This document shows positions 49,375 through 60,379 of a stretch of 64,000 nt of DNA, piece by piece. A program made the position numbers and the translations under genes. Position 1 is the first letter of the stretch. The number at the start of each line of letters is the position of its first letter. Source of the DNA: Brachionus manjavacas (Eukaryota > Rotifera > Eurotatoria > Ploima > Brachionidae); the NCBI GenBank assembly GCA_019054805.1, contig JAHQIY010000019.1, positions 898,001 through 962,000 on the forward strand, read 5' to 3'. Below the pieces are notes generated by a model that saw nothing but the letters and a program-made list of their open reading frames with translations, was not told the DNA's origin and did not search any database.

Positions 49375-49761
49375 TTAAAATTTCATTAAAACAAGCAAGA
49401 TGTTTTTTTATATTTTCATTTCTTTCAAATAAATTTTTTTTATTTTCTATATTTTTTTCGACATTTACTTTTTCTACATTTTATATATTTCGAAATTTTT
49501 TTTCTATATTCTGATATAACCCATTTTTTCTAGCAAAGTATATTCAAAATATTTTTTCCAGTATTTAAGATATTAATCAAGCTTTATATTTTTTTTGTAA
49601 GCTCACCTAATTCTCTACAAAAATTGATCAAAAATATTTTTTGTTAAAATAGTGTCTTGAATTTGATTTTTGCTTGATTTCTTTAAGCTATTAATAATAT
49701 TATATAAATAAAACTATATCTGTTTAGAATTTTTAAAAACAAAAATTACTTTGTAACAAAA

Positions 49762-50166
49762 TGTAAATTTACGTATTTTTACGTAATTTTACGTATATAC
49801 GTAATTTTACGTAATAATTGGTAAAAATGAAAATGCCAAAAAAAAGCCCGATTTTTTGAATTTTTTAATATTTTCTAATAAATTTTGAAAAAATTAGTTT
49901 CTATTTATTAAATCAAATTTTTCCAAAAGTTATTTTTTTTTACCAATTTTACGTAAATTTATGTAAAAAAAGGTATAAAAAAAGGTAAAATATGGTAAAA
50001 AAAAGTACTTTTTGGTAAAATTTGATTTAATAAATAGAAACTAATTTTTTCAAAATTTATTAGAAAATAATAAAATTTCAAAAAATCGGGCATTTTTTTG
50101 GCATTTTCATTTTTACCAATTTTTACGTAAAATTACGTATATTTACGTAAAATTACGTAATTACGT
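49762..50166. repeat. Large foldback element with ACGTA-rich ends
   Basis: Arms 49762-49928 and 50011-50166 are inverted copies. Both contain TACCAATT(A)TT-type and GCCAAAAAAA/TTTTTTTGGC blocks, and AATTAGTTTCTATTTATTAA and its complement. The outer parts carry repeated TTTTACGTAA motifs. A LINE copy begins right at the outer edge of the right arm, and similar ACGTA sequence resumes after it (51430-51483). Confidence 0.75.
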
Positions 50167-51430
50167 GAAATTTTATTTAATAGTTCTAAAGAACAGCATG
50201 GATTGGTTTAAAAAAAGTTATGTCACATCTTATCTTCTTGAAAATCTAGATTTCATCTCTATGAGTCTAGACAAAAGTATACCTGTTGATGTAATTCTGC
50301 TAAATTTTTCGAAAGCATTTGATACTCTTCTGCACAGACGACTAATAGCTAAATTGAAAGCGTATGGCTTTGATGGTCTGACACTAAAATGAATTGAAGC
50401 TTTCTTGAAAAATAAAAAAAAACAAGTTGTCTTAGGTGAAATTTTGTCGGATTGGGTTGAGATTTTTAGCGGTATATCACAAGGATCAGTGATTGGTCCA
50501 CTTTTGTTCGTTTTGTATATCAATGATCTACCAAAAGGAAAAGAGAATGTTGTCAAAATGTATAAAGATGATACTAAAAAATTTTCGCAAACTGTTTCAG
50601 AAATAAGCGCAGTGAAACTACAATCAGATTTAATTTTCAAGTGGACTCAAGATTGGTTTCTTCTCTTGAACACATCAAAATGTGTGGTTATGCATTACGG
50701 TCAAAAAAACAAAGAATTCACTTATTTTATTAATGGTAAACAGTTATCAACGTCAGAAACCGAAAGAGATCTTGGAGTTATCTTCAATACAAATCTGAAA
50801 TGGAAAAATCAAGTGATAGAGGCTACAAACAAAGCAAATAAAATGTTGGGTCGCATCAGGAAATTATTCCCTCGTTTTGATTGTAAGTTTAGATCATTGT
50901 ATTTAACTTTTGTTTGTTCTCTTTTGGAATTTTATTTAGCCTGTTTGGTCTCCAATTTTTAAGTCGGACTATGAGAATGTTGAGAGGATTCAACACAGAG
51001 CTACGAAATTTTTTCTTCAATTAGAAATAAACCGTATGAAAGCAGTTTGAAGGGTTTGAACATTCCAAATTTGGTTGATCTAATTCAAAGAAAAAGAGGT
51101 GATCTAATTAAATTATACAAGTTCATGCATGAAATAGAATTGGTTGAAAAAAGCAACAATTTTAATATCACCAAAATCCAAGGAAGAGGTCACTGCTTCA
51201 TATATCACAAAGAAATTTCGAGGCTCCAACATAGAGGTAACTTTTTTTTCAACAAAACCGCCAACATATGGAACTCGATGCCAAATCAATAAGTTGAAGT
51301 CCCCAATGTTAACAGCTTTAAAGCAGGCATTGATTGCTGGATGAGCAGGAATCAATCACATCAGCTGTCATAGTGTGCCTTATCAGCACACTCGCAGGCT
51401 AGATAGATACAATCAAAACTATAACTACTT
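50167..51430 (+). pseudogene. LINE family C, reverse transcriptase to C-terminus
   Basis: Ordered RT motifs are present: ILLNFSKAFDTLLHRRLIAK, a stop at 50390, then GISQGSVIGPLLFVLYINDL, the catalytic box MYKDD (normally YADD), LLLNTSKCVVMHYG and RDLGVIFNTNLKWKNQV. In later frames come KGLNIPNLVDLIQRKRGDLI, NFFFNKTANIWNSMP and NSFKAGID. This is a jockey/CR1-like element, 5'-truncated, with stops and frameshifts. Its ending matches the relics at 17702 and 26050. Confidence 0.85.
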
Positions 51431-51776
51431 CTAATACTACGAAAATTTACGTAATTTCCGGTAATTTCTCGTATAACTACGTAAAAACAGTTTATCATAG
51501 CAGTACTGTACTTTTAAAAAAATGGACTGAATCATTTGGGCCATTTCTTTCTCAAAAAAATTTTTCTTTAATTAATTTCTTTTCAAACTTTAAAAGTAAT
51601 TTTGTTTCATTTTTGGTTGAATCCTCTTAATTATTTTACATAAATTTTCATGTTTACAACAATAAAACAAAAAGATTTAACAGTTGTTATAATTAAACTA
51701 ATTTATTTGTGTAATTATTTATGCAATTTGTTCTAATATTTAATTTTTTTTCAAATTAGAAGTAAAAGTAAACGTA

Positions 51777-53835
51777 CACAGGACTTAAAGTTGAGCTCAT
51801 TAAAAGATTAAATGATCATTTTAAAATCCAAGCTGATGTTAATGTTGGTATAGAAGATGAAACACACTCCGAAGAAACTCAGAACTTTAAGATTTTGAAG
51901 ACGTTGCTATTGATTGTTTTGAGGAAGAAATTAATGATGAAGTTAAGGAAAAAGAAGACACTATTGGCAATGAACATAGAGTTGAAGGTAAAAGTCGAAA
52001 AAGAAATTTGTACATGTTTAGCCAAAAATTCGATTTCTACAGTGATTCTATCAAGCATTTAAAAAGTGATTTCGTCAATAGTTTGTGTAACATAGTAAGA
52101 GTTGAAACTAAAAAATGGATAAAAGAATATTATTCTTGAAATAAAGGTACATCATGCCAAGCCAAATTGTATATTCTTTGCAGTGATTTCGATACCAGTG
52201 TATCTTTTTATTTAGGAAATTTTGATCATGACTATTCAATTAATAAAGCGCCTTTTTGAATAAATGCTCCGACTAATTGAAAATGTGTATAAATCGAATT
52301 TAATAACAGCCACAGCTAAACGAAACGGATTGCGTGATCGTATTAATTCGCTGATGCTAAAAGTATTAGACTCAGATCCAGATGTAAAAAATAAGCTGTA
52401 TTGTCAATTGGTTGAAATAACAAACATTAGACAAATCAATAATTATCTTCAAAGAACATTAAGATCACATTTATTTGGTCTTAATCATGGTCGAGGTTTT
52501 ACTCACGCTGACTTAGAAAATTGGACAAGTAGTAAATTAACAGTGCCTGATAATGATCATACACCATTTGACATCGATAATTCTATTCAAGTAAATGATA
52601 GAATACCTAGCTTAAGTGAATTAAAAATCGTTATTACAACAAAAAAATTGCTTGAAATAGCTATGAAAACTAAGCAAATATGTGCAGATGCTACTTATTA
52701 ATTAATGTGGCATAACTTTACTGTACTAATTATAGGTAAATATTTTGTTATCATTTATACTATTTTTATGTAATTAATCAATTAAAGTACGACTGACAAA
52801 ATAAACGTTTTTTTCCTTTTTTGTTAAGTATATGTTCGAATGAAACACATGAAGAGTTTTGTTTTATATTTTCTTCCCCAAAAAAAGGCTTATTGGCTAT
52901 ATTTAATTTTGAATACAAGCCAGATACACTTATTGCTGATGGAGCTGAGGCAATAACAAATGGATTCATGGAGTGTTATGGTTAAAGTTCGGTAAATGAG
53001 TTTAATAGGGTCATGTGCTGATTTCATATTTAAAAAAAAGTTAGAGTAAGAATTATAGAGAAATTTTGGCGATGAAAGTTTAATTAAAAAAATTGAAGCT
53101 GATGTTAATAAAATTCACTATGCTTATGTTAAAGTGTTAATGTTAAATTGTTTATGTTAAAGTGGAAGAAAATAGAAGGAACGGATAAATTCCTAGATTA
53201 TTTCAAAAAAGAATGGATAGAATCTACTAATTGCGGTTGGTTTGAAGGTAAAGCTTTAAATAGTCCATCGACTTATAATGCTCAGGAAAATATTAATGGC
53301 AAACTATAACTGAATACATTTAGAAAAAGAATGGCTTTTAGTGTATTTTTAACCAATGCTTATTCTCCTGTCAGTAACTGGTCAATGGACACAGTAAAGA
53401 AAAAATATTTTGCGATGAGTACGATATTAATGGTGAAGGTTGGTCATTAGCGAATAGTTTCTTAACAGTTAATGATCGAGTAATTAAAAAGGACCAAATT
53501 CTACAACCTATCTTTTAACAAAAAAAGAATTTAAAGATGAGCTAAATATGGATTATGCAAAAGGCTTATATAGTAAGCTTAATAACGATTTTGACTAGCT
53601 GGTTGCTTTATTTAAAAATGTTAGAATTATAAAATTTAATAAAGACTCCTGGGTATGCTCAAGTTGAACCTGCAGCTATTATCTAAGAAACTATTTTTGT
53701 TATCATTTAAAAGTAGAAGCCGTAGTGGAAAAGTTAGTTGAAATTCGAAATATATTCAAAAAATGTTTAATCGAACCGAAGACCAAACGTGGTCGAAAAG
53801 CCAATGCTGCTAAATCATTAGTAAGGCAATAAAAT
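51777..53835 (+). pseudogene. MULE transposase pseudogene with SAP-like, DDE and SWIM-like remnants
   Basis: From the N-terminus: a SAP-like GLKVELIKRLNDHF (51782), KFDFYSDSIKHLKSDFV, a clean ORF 52264-52701 ending ICADATY (first catalytic Asp, normally ADATYK...), and MWHNFTVLIIG. Then come KPDTLIADGAEAITNGF (second Asp, about 52920-52970), FKKEWIESTNCGWFEG with NSPSTYNAQENINGKL, and a decayed SWIM-like Cys/His stretch near 53650. The basic tail is PKTKRGRKANAAKSLVRQ. Many stops and frameshifts show it is dead. No convincing TIR pair was found. Confidence 0.82.
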
Positions 53836-54470
53836 TGTTAATGTAAATTTTTAAAATTAATAAATTTATAATTTTTTATAGAATTTTTTTTACAATAAAA
53901 TTATTATTTTTTACAATAAAGTTATTATTTTTTAGATAAAATTAGTATTTTTTTACAATAAATTAGCAATTTATACATAATCATTTATTAGTTAGCATTT
54001 CTAGCAATAAACTAATTATTTTTTACAGGTAAAAAATTATTTATTAGGGTCAACTGATTTTTCCCCAATTCAAATTTGCTGTGCAATAATTGCAAAATAC
54101 ACTGTTTAAGTGACCACCATAATTTATCTTAAGAACAAAGGAAACTAATCGATGAGAAATAGAAAATCTGGGCATCAACAAATATTGATAAACTTTCTCA
54201 AAGTTATTTGGGAGATCTTAGGCAATTTTTAAACAGCTTTGTTCATTATGACTCTTCAAACCTCATGAAACGACTGACACCGAAGAAATGACGAATTGGC
54301 TTAAAGTAAAATTTGGTGACCATGAAACTGTTCTAAAAAAATTCAAACTTGAAGGCTTAAAAAAAGAATTCAGCATTGTTTTAAATAAATCAGCTCTTTA
54401 TGAAATAAAGTTGTGCGCGGAACTAAATTCAAATCAATAAAAGGCTACCTTTTTTATTTATTATATCACG

Positions 54471-54592
54471 GCCTAACCGGGTCACCTTTTTTTTTTGATA
54501 ATTTCCCTAAAGACTCAGTAACGTTAGAAAATGCGAAATTTAATCACCCATTTAGTCCGAAATTTTTGGGTCACCCGGTTAGCTGCTGGGGT
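54471..54592. repeat. Short inverted repeat, CTAACCGGGT ends
   Basis: CTAACCGGGTCACC on the left and GGGTCACCCGGTTAG on the right bracket about 120 bp. Further AACCGGTTAG-type motifs lie just to the right (near 54650), so this may be one terminus of a larger element. Confidence 0.5.
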
Positions 54593-54659
54593 TAATGGGA
54601 TGAGGGGTAATTCGGTTAATCCTGTTAACCCAATCGGACAATTTTTTCAACCGGTTAGT

Positions 54660-55705
54660 TCTGAAAATCATACAGATGGGGTGGTCATGTATTTTTACAA
54701 AGGTTAATATGAGTTAAATGAGTTATTTTCAAGGTTTTTTGTGTGAATTTTGGCAGTAATTGGGTGAATTTTGGTCCAAATTAAGTGATACCCTATAAAC
54801 CGAATTGGCCCAAAAATTCACCCCTTTAAAAAATCCGTCTAAAAAAAAACAATTGTAATATTCTTTTTCCTTAACAAATTCGTTGAACATTTTTTAGATT
54901 AAATGGCAAAAAAGGTGATTTAAGTAAAATTAAAATATCTGAGATTTGAACCCTAAACCAAATCTATAATTTGATAGAAAATCACCCATTTTGACCAATT
55001 TTATTTTTTGACTCAAAAGAAATTAGAAAAAAATTTTTTTTTCTACAAGCTGTTTTTTTATTTAAATTCTCAGGACACTCAATTACTTATTTTTAGAAAA
55101 AAAATCCCAATGCTTTTAGAAAATTAAAAAAAATTTCTAAGCTAATTTAAAAGTTGTCGTCCCGTTCACACAAAAAATAATTAGGCTGTCTTACTATATT
55201 TCGTTTATTTTTAGTTAATTACAAGTATTTTGATACGAAAAAAAAAATGAATTTATTTAGTATATTTTTGTTGCTGTATGCTTTGTGTTCAATTGTAGAT
55301 GCATTTTTAAACAATTTTAAATTTTCATCCTAGTTATCATCGGCTGAATTTACCATTTTTTGGCATCAAAGTATTCATCATCATCATGCTCTAAATTACT
55401 TTTCCAAATAAGGATAAAAAAAGATCAATTTTTCTTTCTGCATTGTCCCCCTCTATCATTTTAGACAACTTTAATCAGAAGACAAGTACTCTTGATGATT
55501 GATGCTTTCTACAGTCTAAGAAACAAAGACTTAATCCTAGCCCTAACTTTGCCTCCAGAAATAATCTCCTTTGAAAAGAGTACCAAGTTTGACTAGTAGT
55601 ATGAACAGTAGTTAATATGAACATATTACCTTGTTTCTATAATTCCTTAACAAGACCTTTCGATTCTCCCTTTAGTTCCATTATTTCGGTTTAGGTCCAA
55701 AAATT
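54660..55705. other. AT-rich intergenic DNA
   Basis: No recognised gene or repeat. Confidence 0.4.
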
Positions 55706-55710
55706 CTCTT

Positions 55711-56756
55711 TGAATTAAAACTAATTTTTTTTTTTGAAAAATTAATCAATTTATTAAATAATTTATTAAGGAAAATATTGAATCGATTTCAAGCTTTAAA
55801 ATTTATGCCACTGAATTGAAAAATAAAAATAATTTAAAACCTTAAATTAAATTTTAGACAATCGAAAATTCAGAGTTGTTTTAAAAATCACAAGTCTAAG
55901 TCAAGACTTTCAAGACAAAGCTTTGTCTTGAAAATCAAAAAAAAACAAGTCTGCTCCAATTTAACAGCTTGTGGTATTGTGAAATTCAATACAAAAGATA
56001 CAAATAAAAAGATCTAAAATTTGATAGTTTTGACTTTTTTTAAATCCTTGACAACTATATTATCTCAATTTAAAAAAAAGCTTTTCTTTTTTGATTGTAC
56101 CTAATTGAAAAATTAAAAATTTTTTAAAACTAAGTTAAAAAAGTATATTTGGTAAATTTAAATTTTAGTAGCATCTTATTTGATTGAAAAATTTTAATTT
56201 TCTTCATTAATTTTAAAAAATTGATGTTATTGATTTGCTTTTTTTTATTTTGTTAGTGTCAAAAACTACAGCATATTTTTTTTTTTTAATATTACTCAAT
56301 TTTATTGAAAAATATAATTTAATTTTTCTAATAAAAATAAAATAATTTATGTTTTAAATTAATTAATTTGAATTCAAAATATTAACATGTAAAATATTAA
56401 TTTATTCTTTGATTTTTTTGCCTCAATTTTTTTCTTAAATAATTGAAGCATTTCTACAAAATTGTCCTTTTTCTTTTAAAATTTTTTTAACTTATTTTCG
56501 TTCAAAAAATAAAGAGTCGTTTATTGTTATCTCTGAGAATCAAAAAAAGTCAGGTTTGTTACTTAGTCTTGAATTTAGACTTGTGACTTGTAACCAACTC
56601 TGAATTTGAGATTGTCTAGAATTTAATTTGAGTTTTTCATTTCAGTGGCATCAACTTAAAATTTGAAATTAATTCAATATTCATTATTTTCCTTAATAAA
56701 TTATTTAAAAAATTGATTAATTTTTACAAAAAAAAAGCTTTTTTTAGTTTAAATTG
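55711..56756. mobile_element. ~1-kb foldback transposon containing hAT-like copy Y
   Basis: Arms of about 200 bp (55711-55915 and 56555-56756) are inverted copies. Shared blocks include ATTAATCAATTT, TTTATTAAGGAAAATA, TGCCACTGAA, TTTAGACAATC and CAGAGTTG. CAGAGTTG (55871) and CAACTCTG (ends 56602) correspond to the ends of the hAT-like MITEs X and Z. Either copy Y has longer TIRs or it sits inside another foldback element. Its right edge is only 36 bp before the lectin start codon. Confidence 0.75.
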
Positions 56757-56792
56757 CCTAAATAAAAAATAAAGAAAAAAAATTCTAATATA

Positions 56793-57539
56793 ATGAATAG
56801 GATAATTATAAATTTGAATCTAATCGGATGTTTTGTTCTTTTTTCAAAATGTTCGCAATGGTCATCTGAATTTATCATAAGAAAAAAACAAGTAAGTGAT
56901 CAATCATGGCAGATTTATCTTGAACAAAGCCCATATTTGTCCTTACTATTGTGTCTTGGCAAATGCAGAGACAACATTTACTGTGGTTATGCATCATTTG
57001 GTTCCCACAGGTGTATTTTATACAGTGAGCTTGCCATAGATAGCTTGGTTAGTTCTGACAATCATGTGGTATATGAAAAAATAAATAGTCAAATTGTTTT
57101 TCGTGGTTGCAATTCATCGAATGAATACTGGTCTTTGGAGCAAAAGAAATGTCTTAACTGCTTAGATGGCTTTGTGAAGTATCCATTCTGGCCCTATCGT
57201 TGCTATTACGTTTTTCCAGGCTCTTATAGTTTCGATACTGCCAAAATTCAATGCCAGAATTTGGGAGGATTTCTGATCAGTCCTAGATCTCGTACCGAAC
57301 TTGATTTTATTACTTCTTTTGGAATATCACAAATTTGGGCTGATTCAAGTATATCCACACCCGGTGAAATTTTTAAATGGACAGATGGAACAAGAGTGGG
57401 CCCGTTTGTAGATGGTCAACCAGATAATCTCGACGGATATTCAAGCATTTTAAAGCAATCAGCACTAACTTTTTCTGAGGGAAAGTATTTAGACAATGAC
57501 TCAGGTGTTAAACGTTCAGTTGTGTGTCAAAGTAACTAA
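56793..57539 (+). CDS. Secreted PAN/apple-like plus C-type lectin protein
   Basis: A 248-residue intronless gene. A hydrophobic signal peptide (about 1-20) is followed by a PAN/apple-like cysteine cluster (LCLGKCRDNIYCGYASF, then CILYS near 74-78). The C-type lectin domain spans about 120-247: CYYVFPGSYSFDTAKIQCQN, LGGFLISP, the WTDG motif (196-199), QPDN (209-212) and a final VVCQ. QPD is the triad linked to galactose-type, calcium-dependent binding. The usual WND partner reads YLDND here, so binding is uncertain. It probably acts outside the cell in recognition or adhesion. The start ATG lies just after a foldback transposon, and the 3' end converges with ARL6IP1. Confidence 0.9.
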   Translation: MNRIIINLNLIGCFVLFSKCSQWSSEFIIRKKQVSDQSWQIYLEQSPYLSLLLCLGKCRDNIYCGYASFGSHRCILYSELAIDSLVSSDNHVVYEKINSQIVFRGCNSSNEYWSLEQKKCLNCLDGFVKYPFWPYRCYYVFPGSYSFDTAKIQCQNLGGFLISPRSRTELDFITSFGISQIWADSSISTPGEIFKWTDGTRVGPFVDGQPDNLDGYSSILKQSALTFSEGKYLDNDSGVKRSVVCQSN

Positions 57540-57556
57540 AATTTTGAATTTATAAA

Positions 57557-57562
57557 AATAAA
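57557..57562 (+). terminator. Poly(A) signal AATAAA for the lectin gene
   Basis: It lies 17 nt after the lectin stop, within the 104-bp gap to the end of the opposing ARL6IP1 coding sequence. Confidence 0.5.
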
Positions 57563-57574
57563 TATTTTGAAAAT

Positions 57575-57580
57575 TTTATT
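57575..57580 (-). terminator. Poly(A) signal AATAAA for ARL6IP1
   Basis: TTTATT on the plus strand reads AATAAA on the minus strand, about 64 nt past the ARL6IP1 stop. Cleavage here would place the end inside or beside the lectin 3' UTR, so the two transcripts probably overlap or abut. Confidence 0.45.
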
Positions 57581-57643
57581 TTGGCTAAAATTGAAAATAA
57601 CTTAAAAACTAAAAATTCTAATAAAAATTGAGTATTTGAAAAT

Positions 57644-57762
57644 TTAGTTTAAGTGATATTTTTGGCCAGAATTGCCGACACCCAAAGTTCTCTTTATTTT
57701 ATTGAAAGTTCTCGGCACGAGTCTGTGTCGACGAGCTCCAGGCGTAAGAGTCATAAACATTA
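57644..57762 (-). CDS. ARL6IP1: ARL6IP1, exon 4 and stop
   Basis: After a 55-nt intron with acceptor TTTCAAG, the exon reads VMFMTLTPGARRHRLV, then RTFNKIKRTLGVG, and stops at TAA 57646-57644. It corresponds to the LLLLPGLNQHGIISKYI tail of the family, with a basic C-terminus in place of the human KKKNE. Confidence 0.85.
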
Positions 57763-57817
57763 CTTGAAATCAATTAAATTTTAGAAGAAATTTTACCAAG
57801 AATTTTAAACTTATTAC

Positions 57818-57902
57818 CAGCCAGAAAAGTCAGCAATAAATTGTCAACCATTTGACCGACATAAGCACAGAACACAAAGAAAAAAAACAGGATTAAAAAA
57901 TA
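57818..57902 (-). CDS. ARL6IP1: ARL6IP1, exon 3
   Basis: Following a 52-nt intron with acceptor CTAAAG, the 85-nt exon encodes the second hydrophobic hairpin YFLILFFFFVFCAYVGQMVD then NLLLTFLA. It matches the ARL6IP1 WVGQQVHNLLLTYLI signature. It is too short to appear as an ORF. Confidence 0.88.
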
Positions 57903-57954
57903 CTTTAGAACAAAAATTAATTTTTAGCTAAATTTTTACAAATAAAAATTTTAC

Positions 57955-58072
57955 CAATGGTTGTCTTTCTTTTCTGGTGTTTTCCAATTTAGTTTTAAAG
58001 TTGATTAAGTGAGCCTGAAAATTAGACAATCTCTCGCATATCCTGGTGTATTTGGCTTCTGATTGTACAGTC
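57955..58072 (-). CDS. ARL6IP1: ARL6IP1, exon 2
   Basis: After a 47-nt intron (acceptor ATCTAG), the exon completes Trp and reads TVQSEAKYTRICERLSNF, then KTKLENTRKERQPL. This matches the cytosolic loop TEQQQRFHEICSNL...EKPKM of ARL6IP1. Phase 2 in, phase 0 out at TTG|GTAAAA. Confidence 0.88.
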
Positions 58073-58119
58073 CTAGATTGTTAAAAAGTAGAATATGTTT
58101 CTTTAAGTTAGCTAAATAC

Positions 58120-58388
58120 CATTCGTTTGATTTGACAAAGTAGGAGACAAGAAACGGAATAGCTGTTTCAATGAGCAGTGTTACCAGACCAATTATGGCC
58201 ACAATTGTCAAAATAGACGGATTGTAGAACCAAATGAGACCAAAGACTAATAAATTAAATGAAATTATCAACATTGGTGCATATTTGTGCTCCCATTCCA
58301 AAAGATTATTGACCGGTAGCAGCACATACTTCCAGTTGTCTAGCTTTGTTTTTAGCTCTTCGATTTCCATAGACTCTTGAGAGTTCAT
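58120..58388 (-). CDS. ARL6IP1: ARL6IP1 (reticulon-like ER-shaping protein), exon 1
   Basis: ARL6IP1 is a small ER membrane protein with reticulon-type hairpins that shapes tubules. The exon starts at ATG 58388 (MNSQESMEIEELKTKLDNW). It carries NLLEWEHKYAP and the first hydrophobic hairpin, then IPFLVSYFVKSNEW, aligning with the human pattern LxxWERxxxPP...VPIL...FGSNKW. It ends in phase 2 at TG|GTATTT. Reading past this donor gives an unrelated tail to 58005. Four exons (58388-58120, 58072-57955, 57902-57818 and 57762-57644) give 196 residues, against about 203 in human. A possible 5' noncoding exon with donor CAG|GTAAAA sits near 59255. Confidence 0.9.
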
Positions 58389-58399
58389 TTCGAGGTTCT

Positions 58400-59415
58400 G
58401 AAATATTCTTATTCTGATTAGTAAAAGAAAGATTAGAGAATAAATTAATCATTAAACTAGTTTTTAAGTTAATTTATTCGAATTAGATTTTTTTTCAAAA
58501 TAAACTTTCCTACTCAAAAATGGTTATAATTAAGTTTTCCATGGTCTAATTGTTGTTTCTTAAAAGGCCTAATTCGATGGACATTTATTAATTATTGTTA
58601 TAGCCCAATTTTTTATGCTTAATCATCACAAAATAATTTTTTTTCTAAATAACTGCTTGATTGACTTTTTGAATAATAATTATCAATTTTGCTTCAAGGT
58701 ATGTTTAAAATTGACATTTTTTAAATTATAGCCTCAAATGCAGAACATGCTTTACTTTATTTTTTAAATAATTTTTTAGAAGAAACATCACAGAACTGCT
58801 GATAATAAATACTTTTTTGTCTACAAATGCGAAAATCATAAAAATAAGATCCTATTTTATGATAAGAATAAAATGGCCGGAAAAATGAGGTCATATTTTT
58901 TTACAATTAAAAATGTATATTTTTGTTATTAAATTTAAAATCGAAAAATCCTCTTTACAATTCTGTTTAATTGAATTTACAAATGATTTAAATTGTATTT
59001 TGAAAGATTAGATTTTTTTTAAGTGACAGAAATCAATTTGTGTCAAAATGTGATAGAAATAGCCAATTTAAAATAAAATTTAAATATAAATTGATAAATC
59101 AGGAAATTATTATTATTTTATTTATTTGTAAAATTTTGTTTTGAACTAAAGCTTCTTTAGAGAAATGTATTGAAATTTAAACCATGACTAAAAGTTTAAT
59201 AAACTAAGAACCTAATAAGTAATTTCGATTTTTAAAATAAAAAAGGTTTTACCTGTTGCTCCGCTGCCAGAATAATAAAAATAAAAGAAAAAGAAATTAG
59301 TATTGATTATTTAATTGATTGATTTATTTCATTTATTATATTGAAAAATTCTTAATAAAAATTGATTTTAAAGAATTTTTTTCATAAGTGTTGATTAAAT
59401 GATTTAATGAATATT
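58400..59415. other. AT-rich DNA upstream of ARL6IP1
   Basis: No confident gene. The only point of note is a possible splice donor at about 59254 on the minus strand after TTCTGGCAGCGGAGCAACAG, which may mark a 5' noncoding exon of ARL6IP1. Confidence 0.35.
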
Positions 59416-59421
59416 TCTGTA

Positions 59422-59726
59422 CAGTATGTCACAAAAAGTTAGAATCAAGCTTTTTTTCTATTTGATTGTTTTTTGTTCATTATTTCGTTAATCCGGCTAT
59501 TTCTCTTTCAGTCTTTGTCTGATTTTTCAAAAAACATGCAATTTGCCATCTCTGTTGATCAGTTATTTTATTTTTACCCATTTTTTCTCTATTTTGTCAG
59601 ATTTTTGGGCAGTCTTACTTTAAAAAGCTATCATTTGAAAAAAATTCATAGTTAACGATTTTTTTAATTGCAAAAAAACAATATTTTTATTTTTTTCAAC
59701 TTGATTCTAACTTTTTGTGACAACTG
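59422..59726. mobile_element. 305-bp Tc1/mariner-like MITE with TA duplication
   Basis: The inverted ends CAGTATGTCACAAAAAGTTA (59422) and TAACTTTTTGTGACAACTG (ends 59726) are flanked by TA on both sides (59420-59421 and 59727-59728). Pairing continues through AGAATCAAG, giving TIRs of about 28 bp. CAGT ends and a TA duplication are typical of Tc1/mariner elements. No transposase is present. Confidence 0.85.
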
Positions 59727-60379
59727 TACAAATAACATTTCTTGAAAGAAGAACTTGAATGAACGAATTTCAATGAATTTGAATGTTTTTTCTTATCTTA
59801 ATTTTTTAATTAAAATTTATTTTTAAGTTGTAAAAAAATAAAAAAATATTATGTAATCTAAAAAAAATGGATTAAGACAATTATAAAAGCACTATATTCA
59901 AATATTAAAGTTAGTTATCGTAAGTATATGCATGAAAATTTTACTTTTTTCCACACATTTGGGTTTTAAATATTAAGATTAATATATAGGTTTTACTTTA
60001 ATTTTATTTTAGTTCTAATTAAGCTGTTTAATAATGTAATTCTCTAGGATTGTAAGGAATGAACTTAAATTGTGACGTTTTCCCATAGTTGACTCCAGCT
60101 TGATGATGAGATTTGAACAAAACGGTTTGTCATAATCGTCTGGAACTTCCTTCCGATTTTGGTGCCATAGTTCAAGATTTTGATTTTTAATGTCACCTTA
60201 AAATCATTAATTTGTTGTAAAAATAATTAATTAGTCAAAAAGAATTTTGGTAACTCAAATCATTATTTTATCAGTCAATTAATTTATTTGTCATCTATAT
60301 AGTAGTTTATATGTAGTTTTTTTGTCAGTCCATTAATTGATGGTCCTATTTAATGAGCCAATTCATTTAAATTAATAAG

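Noticed and set aside
58005-58118. Extension of the ARL6IP1 first ORF to 58005
   Set aside because: It is a read-through of a 47-nt intron. The spliced frame restores a continuous match to ARL6IP1.
59232-59275. Minus-strand segment reading ILAAEQQ before CAG|GTAAAA as a coding exon of ARL6IP1
   Set aside because: No in-frame ATG is visible, and the gene has a good ATG in the next exon. At most it is a 5' noncoding exon.
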